NCBI RefSeq assembly: GCF_004331345.1
Contig: NZ_SJJZ01000002.1
Span: 248,001-312,000 of the forward strand
Direction of reading: 5' to 3'
From: Kribbella soli
Lineage (GTDB): Bacteria > Actinomycetota > Actinomycetes > Propionibacteriales > Kribbellaceae
Length of the DNA: 64,000 nucleotides
Shown here: positions 59,342 through 64,000 of the stretch, piece by piece
Position numbering within the stretch: position 1 is the stretch's first letter
Layout: the number at the start of each line of letters is the position of its first letter
Made by a program: the position numbers and the translations under genes
The notes under the pieces: model-generated
Told to the model about the DNA's origin: nothing
What the model saw: the letters and a program-made list of their open reading frames with translations, nothing else
Database searches by the model: none

Positions 59342-61228
59342 ATGGGCGCGTACGAGGAGAGCTACCGGCGGAGCCTGGACGACCCGCACGGGTTCTGGCT
59401 CGAGGCGGCTGAGGCGATCTCCTGGACGAGGCCGCCGACCCGGGCGCTCGACGCGACCGATGCGCCGATCTTCCACTGGTTCCCCGACGGAGTGCTGAAC
59501 ACGTCGTACAACGCTCTCGATCGGCACGTCGAGGCAGGTGACGGCGGCCGGACCGCGCTGATCTACGACTCACCGGTCACGGGGACCGGGCGGTCCTACA
59601 CCTACGCGCAGCTGCGGGACGAAGTGGCGACGTTCGCGGGTGCGCTGGCGTCACTGGGTGTCGGCAAGGGCGATCGGGTGATCGTCTACATGCCGATGAT
59701 CCCGGAAGCGGTCGTCGCGATGCTGGCCTGCGCGCGACTCGGCGCGATCCATTCCGTGGTGTTCGGTGGCTTCGCGCCTCGTGAGCTCGCGGCCCGGATC
59801 GAGGACGCCGGGCCTCGCGTGATCGTTGCGGCTTCTTGTGGCATCGAGCCGACGCGGATCGTCGAGTACAAGCCGATCATCGACGAGGCGCTCAACATCT
59901 CGTCGCACCAGCCCGAGCACACCATCGTCTTCCAGCGCGAACAAGCCCCGGCTGAACTGGGCGAACGCGATCTCGACTGGACCAGGCTGACCGCGACGGC
60001 CCAGCCGGTCGGCCCGGTGCAGGTCGCTGCGACCGACCCGCTCTACATCCTCTACACCTCGGGTACGACGGGACGTCCGAAGGGCGTCGTCCGCGACAAC
60101 GGCGGCCACGCGGTCGCACTCGCCTGGACGATGCGCAACGTGTACGACATCGGACCGGGCGACGTGTGGTGGACCGCCTCCGACGTCGGCTGGGTCGTCG
60201 GCCACTCGTACATCGTCTACGCGCCGCTCCTGGCCGGCGCGACCACAGTCCTGTACGAAGGCAAGCCGGTCGGGACGCCGGACGCGGGCGCGTTCTGGAG
60301 GGTGATCTCCGAGCACCGCGTGAAGGCGTTGTTCACCGCGCCGACCGCGATCCGCGCGATCAAGAAGGTCGATCCCGAGGCGATCGAGCTGGCGAAGTAC
60401 CCGCTGGACACGTTCCGGACGTTGTTCCTGGCGGGGGAGCGGCTCGACCCGGAGACGTACCACTGGGCGCACGAGCATCTCGGCGTACCGGTCGTCGACC
60501 ACTGGTGGCAGACCGAGACCGGCTGGCCGATTGCGGCCAACCCGCGCGGACTCGAGCCGCTGCCCACGAAACCGGGCTCGGCGACCGTGCCGATGCCGGG
60601 CTGGAACGTGCAGATCCTCGATGCGTACGGCAAGGAGTTGCTGCCGCACGAGGAGGGCGCGATCGCGATCAAGCTGCCGCTGCCGCCGGGCGCCCTGCCG
60701 ACGCTGTGGGGCGACGACCAGCGCTACATCGACAGCTACCTCAAGGAGTACGACGGCTACTACCTGACCGGCGACGGCGGGTTCATCGACGACGACGGCT
60801 ACATCTTCGTGATGGGCCGCACCGACGACGTCATCAACGTGGCCGGCCACCGCTTGTCGACGGGCTCGATCGAGGCGGTCGTCGCGGCGAACCCGGCGGT
60901 CGCCGAGTGCGCGGTGATCGGTGTGCACGACGCGTTGAAGGGGCAGTTACCGCGGGCACTCGTCGTACTCAAGGCGGGCGCGACGGTGTCTGACGACGTA
61001 CTGCGGGACGAACTGGTGGCCGCCGTACGCCGGGAGATCGGGCCGGTCGCCGCGTTCCGGGACGTGTCGGTGGTCGATGCGCTGCCGAAGACCCGCTCGG
61101 GCAAGATCCTGCGCCGCACGATGCGCGGAATCGCCGACGGGCGCGACGAGCCGGTCCCGTCGACCATCGAGGACCCCTCCGTACTGGACGCGCTACGCCC
61201 CGTGCTGCGCGGCGGTCAGGAAGGCTAG
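59342..61228 (+). CDS. prpE: Propionyl-CoA synthetase
   Basis: AMP-forming acyl-CoA synthetase of 628 residues in the acetyl/propionyl-CoA synthetase group. The N-terminal ACAS_N region is YRRSLDDPHGFWLEAAE, followed by LNTSYNALDRHVEAGDGGR. The P-loop YTSGTTGRPKGV, the A5-like DHWWQTETGW (with the Trp that distinguishes short-chain enzymes), TGDGGFIDDDGYIFVMGR and the catalytic Lys in LPKTRSGKILRR are all present. It makes propionyl-CoA from propionate. Lys acetylation of such enzymes is a plausible target for the acetyltransferase fusion at 8.5 kb. Its 3' end overlaps an antisense hydrolase gene by 36 bases. Confidence 0.92.
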   Translation: MGAYEESYRRSLDDPHGFWLEAAEAISWTRPPTRALDATDAPIFHWFPDGVLNTSYNALDRHVEAGDGGRTALIYDSPVTGTGRSYTYAQLRDEVATFAGALASLGVGKGDRVIVYMPMIPEAVVAMLACARLGAIHSVVFGGFAPRELAARIEDAGPRVIVAASCGIEPTRIVEYKPIIDEALNISSHQPEHTIVFQREQAPAELGERDLDWTRLTATAQPVGPVQVAATDPLYILYTSGTTGRPKGVVRDNGGHAVALAWTMRNVYDIGPGDVWWTASDVGWVVGHSYIVYAPLLAGATTVLYEGKPVGTPDAGAFWRVISEHRVKALFTAPTAIRAIKKVDPEAIELAKYPLDTFRTLFLAGERLDPETYHWAHEHLGVPVVDHWWQTETGWPIAANPRGLEPLPTKPGSATVPMPGWNVQILDAYGKELLPHEEGAIAIKLPLPPGALPTLWGDDQRYIDSYLKEYDGYYLTGDGGFIDDDGYIFVMGRTDDVINVAGHRLSTGSIEAVVAANPAVAECAVIGVHDALKGQLPRALVVLKAGATVSDDVLRDELVAAVRREIGPVAAFRDVSVVDALPKTRSGKILRRTMRGIADGRDEPVPSTIEDPSVLDALRPVLRGGQEG

Positions 61229-61978
61229 GACCGCCGGACTCGCGACCGACCGGAACTCGTGGAAATAGGCGTGCCGGGAACCCGTGATGAGTTCGGCCCG
61301 TGCCCCCGGGATCCGGTCGGCGAGCAGCTGCGCGTTCGTGGCCGGACTGAAGATGTCGTCGGTGCCATGCAGGATCAGGGTCGGCGCGGTGATGGACGGT
61401 AGGCCGTCCCACGCGTCGTGCCTGTTGCTGGCCACCAGATGCCTGCGTTTGGCGTACGACGGCATGGTCGGGTCACCGAGCACGTAGTAGGGGCCGTGAT
61501 TCTCAGCGAGCCACTCCGGGGTGTACATGAGCTCAAGGAGCACGCGATCGGTTCGCGCCGGATCGGCCAGCGCCTTGCGGATCTCCTGGCTGCGCTCGTA
61601 CCCGTGCGCCGCACCGGGGGAGGTACAGCCCAGGACCAGTGCGTCGACACGCTCGGGATGGTTGATCGCCAGCCACTGCGCGACCCGCCCGCCCATGGAA
61701 GTCCCGTAGACGTGCGCGCTGTCCAATCCGAGGTCGTCGAGCACCGCGATCACGTCGTCCGCGAACCCGACCGTGCTGTAGACCTCGTCCGGCGCGTCGC
61801 TCTCGCCGGTTCCCCGCCAGTCCAGCGTGATCGTCCGGTACTGCGCCTCGAAGTCCACCCGGACCGGATCCCACCAGGTGTGGCTGTTCGACTGCCCGGC
61901 GAGGAGAACAAGTGGTTGCCCGACGCCCCGAACCTGGTAGGCGATCCTCGTCCCGTCGATGGCTGCTGCGTTGGGCAC
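61193..61978 (-). CDS. Alpha/beta hydrolase
   Basis: A 261-residue serine hydrolase with oxyanion motif LLAGQSNSH, nucleophile elbow GTSMGGRV, acid in LHGTDDIFS and catalytic His in SRHAYFHEF. Length and layout are those of 3-oxoadipate enol-lactonase-like or esterase enzymes. Start ATG (MPNAAAIDGTRIAYQV) is divergent from the NAD(P)H-binding protein gene. Substrate unknown. Confidence 0.9.
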   Translation of the reverse strand: MPNAAAIDGTRIAYQVRGVGQPLVLLAGQSNSHTWWDPVRVDFEAQYRTITLDWRGTGESDAPDEVYSTVGFADDVIAVLDDLGLDSAHVYGTSMGGRVAQWLAINHPERVDALVLGCTSPGAAHGYERSQEIRKALADPARTDRVLLELMYTPEWLAENHGPYYVLGDPTMPSYAKRRHLVASNRHDAWDGLPSITAPTLILHGTDDIFSPATNAQLLADRIPGARAELITGSRHAYFHEFRSVASPAVLAFLTAAQHGA

Positions 61979-61995
61979 AGAGATAGTCTGCAGGC

Positions 61996-62646
61996 ATGCG
62001 AGTCGTGATTGCGGGTGGACACGGGCAGATCGCGCTGCGGCTGACGAGGTTGCTGAGCGCTGACGGGCACCAGGTGGTCGGGGTGGTGCGGAACCCGGAC
62101 CACGAGGCCGACATCGCCGCGGCCGGCGGGCAGGCCGCCGTACTGGATCTCGAGCAGGCCGAGGTCGGCGCGGTGGCCGAGGTGCTGGCCGGCGCGGACG
62201 TGGCGGTCTTCGCCGCGGGCGCCGGGCCGGGCAGCGGGAACGCGCGCAAGGACACGGTCGACCGCGGTGCGGCCGCGCTGTTCGCCGACGCTGCTGAGCA
62301 GGCCGGCGTACGGCGGCACATCCAGGTCGGCTCGATCAACGCGGAACTTGCCCTGTCGCTGACCGACGACGAGACGTTCACGGTCTATCTCCGGGCCAAG
62401 TGGGCCGCTGAGGAGGACCTCCGGGCCAGAGACCTGGACTGGACGATCCTGCGCCCCGGCAGCCTGACCGACGACCCCGGGACCGGCACGGTGTACCTCG
62501 CCGACAAGACCGGTCGCGGCCGGATCACCCGCGACGACGTCGCGCTGGTGCTGGCCGGCCTCTGTGACGCTCCGGCCTCGATCGGCCGGACGCTCGAGCT
62601 CATCGGCGGGGACACACCCGTCGCCGAGGCCCTCGAGAATCTCTGA
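61996..62646 (+). CDS. NAD(P)H-binding atypical SDR (YwnB/HSCARG-like)
   Basis: A 216-residue Rossmann-fold protein with VVIAGGHGQIALRLTRLLSA at the N-terminus and WTILRPGSLTDDPGTGTV near the middle, the marks of the NAD(P)H-binding protein family. Such proteins may sense redox state or reduce small quinones. It is divergent from the hydrolase gene by 17 bases and followed by the OsmC gene. Confidence 0.88.
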   Translation: MRVVIAGGHGQIALRLTRLLSADGHQVVGVVRNPDHEADIAAAGGQAAVLDLEQAEVGAVAEVLAGADVAVFAAGAGPGSGNARKDTVDRGAAALFADAAEQAGVRRHIQVGSINAELALSLTDDETFTVYLRAKWAAEEDLRARDLDWTILRPGSLTDDPGTGTVYLADKTGRGRITRDDVALVLAGLCDAPASIGRTLELIGGDTPVAEALENL

Positions 62647-62686
62647 CCCTTATGACGTTGCCACAAGCAACAGAATGTGACGGGAT

Positions 62687-63115
62687 ATGGCAGACACACT
62701 GCGGCAGGTGACCTTCGAGCGCCTGGCGAACAGCAGCTACGAGGTGCGGAACGCTCGCGGCGGGAGCATCCGGATCGGCTCCGGCGGCGCGGACACCGAC
62801 TTCACGCCGGTCGAGCTGCTGCTGGCCGCGATCGGGACCTGCTCGGCGATCGACGTCGACGTCGTGGTGAGCCGCCGGGCCGAGCCGACCGAGTTCAGCG
62901 CCGTGGTCCGTGGCGACAAGATCCGGGACGCCGAGGAAGGCAACCGGATGGAGAACCTCGCGGTCGAGCTCACCGTGCGCTTCCCGGAGGGCGAGGACGG
63001 CGACAAGGCCCGCGAGGCACTGCCGCGCGCCGTGAAGATGTCCCACGACCGCCTCTGCACGGTCAGCCGCACCGTCGAGCTCGGCACACCGGTCACCACA
63101 ACGGTCAACGACTGA
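62687..63115 (+). CDS. OsmC family peroxiredoxin-like protein
   Basis: A 142-residue protein of the OsmC/Ohr family. The first conserved cysteine is in LLAAIGTCSAIDVDVVVSRR and the second in SHDRLCTVSRTVEL, so the peroxidatic pair is present. Family members reduce organic hydroperoxides. A dyad GTTGC-CACAA-GCAAC (62657-62671) lies 15 bases before the start and might be the operator of a redox regulator. It follows the atypical SDR closely. Confidence 0.9.
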   Translation: MADTLRQVTFERLANSSYEVRNARGGSIRIGSGGADTDFTPVELLLAAIGTCSAIDVDVVVSRRAEPTEFSAVVRGDKIRDAEEGNRMENLAVELTVRFPEGEDGDKAREALPRAVKMSHDRLCTVSRTVELGTPVTTTVND

Positions 63116-63908
63116 GCAGTTCGCGAAGGCGCTGTGCGTAGGCCTTCGGGTGGCTCAGGTTGCCGTTGTGGCCGCCTGGGAAGGTCTGCAGGTCCTGGCC
63201 GATGAGCTCGGCCAGGGCCTCGGCGCACTGGTAGTCGAAGACGGTGCGCGGAGTCGTCGTACCCGCGGCCGGGACGATCCGCACACCGCTTGCTGACAGC
63301 TCGGCCGGATCGAGATCGTCGCCCGCGGCGGCGGCGAAGTCGTGGCGGATGAAGTAGTCGAAGTTCGCGAGCCGGTTGGCGTCCATCGGGAAGTTCGTGC
63401 GGCCCGGTTCGCCGTTCGCCGGGTCGATGCCGAGTGAGCGGACGATGGCCGGGATCGTGGCCTCGAGTCCGTGGGCCAGGTACTGGTCGCGGAGCTCGGT
63501 GAGTTCGTTGCGGTGCAGCTTGGGCTTGGGCTCGGCGAGCAGCCACGGCGCGATCGGCTCGTGCGCGACGAGCGTGTGCAGCTGCGGCGGATGCTTCACG
63601 GTCAGATGCAGACCGATGACCGCGCCGAGGCTGCAGCCGAGCATGGCGACGGGCTCGTCGGTGACATGTGCGAGCAGACGGTGTACGTCGTCCGCGTGGT
63701 CGGCGATGGTGGCGCCCGGCTCCTCGAGCTTGCTCCGGGACAGGCCCCGGCGGTCGTAGGTGAGCACGGTGTAGTCGTCGATGAGCTGCTGGACGAGGTC
63801 CGTACTGCGGTCGGCATCGCCTTCACCGCTCTGCGAGATCAGCAGCAGCGGCCCGTTGCCTTCGAGTTGGTAGTGGAGGACTGCTCCGGGAACGTCGATC
63901 GTGGTCAT
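63105..63908 (-). CDS. Alpha/beta hydrolase
   Basis: A 267-residue serine hydrolase: oxyanion LLLISQSGEG region, nucleophile elbow GCSLGAVIG, acid near VRIVPAAGTTT and catalytic His in FPGGHNGNLSH. Start ATG (complement 63906-63908) gives MTTIDVPGAVLHYQLEG and lies seven bases from a TAATCT element, so the mRNA is probably leaderless. It shares a dyad operator with a divergent gene at the window edge. Confidence 0.9.
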   Translation of the reverse strand: MTTIDVPGAVLHYQLEGNGPLLLISQSGEGDADRSTDLVQQLIDDYTVLTYDRRGLSRSKLEEPGATIADHADDVHRLLAHVTDEPVAMLGCSLGAVIGLHLTVKHPPQLHTLVAHEPIAPWLLAEPKPKLHRNELTELRDQYLAHGLEATIPAIVRSLGIDPANGEPGRTNFPMDANRLANFDYFIRHDFAAAAGDDLDPAELSASGVRIVPAAGTTTPRTVFDYQCAEALAELIGQDLQTFPGGHNGNLSHPKAYAQRLRELLSR

Positions 63909-63915
63909 GGATCGG

Positions 63916-63954
63916 AGATTACATCTGATTCGATACATCTAGCAAGATGTATCG
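63916..63954. promoter_or_regulatory. Promoter and 10-4-10 operator of the terminal hydrolase
   Basis: CGATACATCT-AGCA-AGATGTATCG (63931-63954) is a perfect dyad. On the minus strand TTGCTA (complement 63940-63945), 18 bp, TAATCT (complement 63916-63921) form a promoter whose -35 lies inside the dyad; the ATG is 7 bp beyond the -10. A repressor encoded by the divergent gene at the right edge is the likely ligand. Confidence 0.7.
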
Positions 63955-63977
63955 GACTTGATGTAGATTCTGGGGCT

Positions 63978-64000
63978 GTGAACGGTGTCGAGCTCTTCCT
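63978..64000 (+). CDS. Start of a divergent gene, possibly the regulator (cut by window edge)
   Basis: GTG at 63978 opens a frame translating VNGVELF before the window ends. A TAGATT element (63963-63968) is nine bases upstream. Position opposite the hydrolase and its dyad suggests a TetR- or MarR-type repressor, but seven residues cannot prove the family. Confidence 0.4.

Noticed and set aside
1..64000. CRISPR arrays, rRNA or tRNA genes
   Set aside because: No regularly spaced repeats, no tRNA T-arm/CCA pattern and no rRNA consensus were noticed on either strand.

Overview
The window looks like chromosomal DNA from a high-GC actinomycete. SepH, a GNAT/acyl-CoA synthetase fusion, DUF5998, DUF2630, F420/PPOX-type oxidoreductases, CUT1 sugar transporters without their own ATPase and frequent leaderless starts all fit. 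The overall flavour (sugar uptake with ROK control, large secreted pectate-lyase-fold enzymes) suggests a Kribbella-like member of the Nocardioidales, but no rRNA or other diagnostic marker is present, so the genus is an inference. No rRNA, tRNA, CRISPR array or recognisable transposase was found.

Layout: 1-5.5 kb holds an FtsX/MacB-type ABC exporter, a NarL-type two-component system, small enzymes and a FetB-like permease. 5.5-13.1 kb holds an acyl-CoA synthetase, an anion transporter, the GNAT/acyl-CoA synthetase fusion, a DUF2087 regulator and a P1 peptidase. 13.2-20.6 kb holds a second ABC exporter, DUF5998, an alkaline-phosphatase-fold protein, a secreted subtilase, thymidine kinase and a two-domain rhodanese. 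From 20.6 to about 45.5 kb the gene content is accessory. It begins with an SDR/MarR pair, a secreted DUF4185 protein, a GNAT and a hydrolase. The sugar or uronate island follows (24.4-36.8 kb), then an MFS/TetR drug-efflux pair (36.8-38.8 kb), then a tyrosine recombinase and a divergent coiled-coil protein around a dif-like palindrome (38.8-41.3 kb). An NmrA/HxlR pair, a gene of unknown function behind a poly-cysteine leader peptide, and a BtrH-like protein with a TPR protein complete it. Chromosome-core-like genes resume with sepH and pepN (45.5-49.6 kb). The rest is a mosaic of small oxidoreductases, hydrolases, transporters, a rhomboid protease, a serine/threonine dehydratase, PrpE and an OsmC protein.

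Three systems stand out. (1) The sugar/uronate island is two converging operons. The transporter operon and the 1273-residue secreted enzyme operon start 12 kb apart from promoters that share an identical 22-bp sequence in the same orientation to their genes, each inside a TTGA-N17-TAACTT type promoter, so they form one regulon. They meet at a very strong 86-nt hairpin. (2) A 14-codon minus-strand reading frame with five successive Cys codons precedes a perfect hairpin and then a 135-residue gene of unknown function, the architecture of a cysteine-responsive attenuator. (3) A tyrosine recombinase and a coiled-coil protein diverge from a perfect 13-6-13 palindrome whose core matches the 11-6-11 geometry of Xer/dif sites. 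This resembles the tnpS/tnpT resolution module of some Tn3-family elements but has no transposase.
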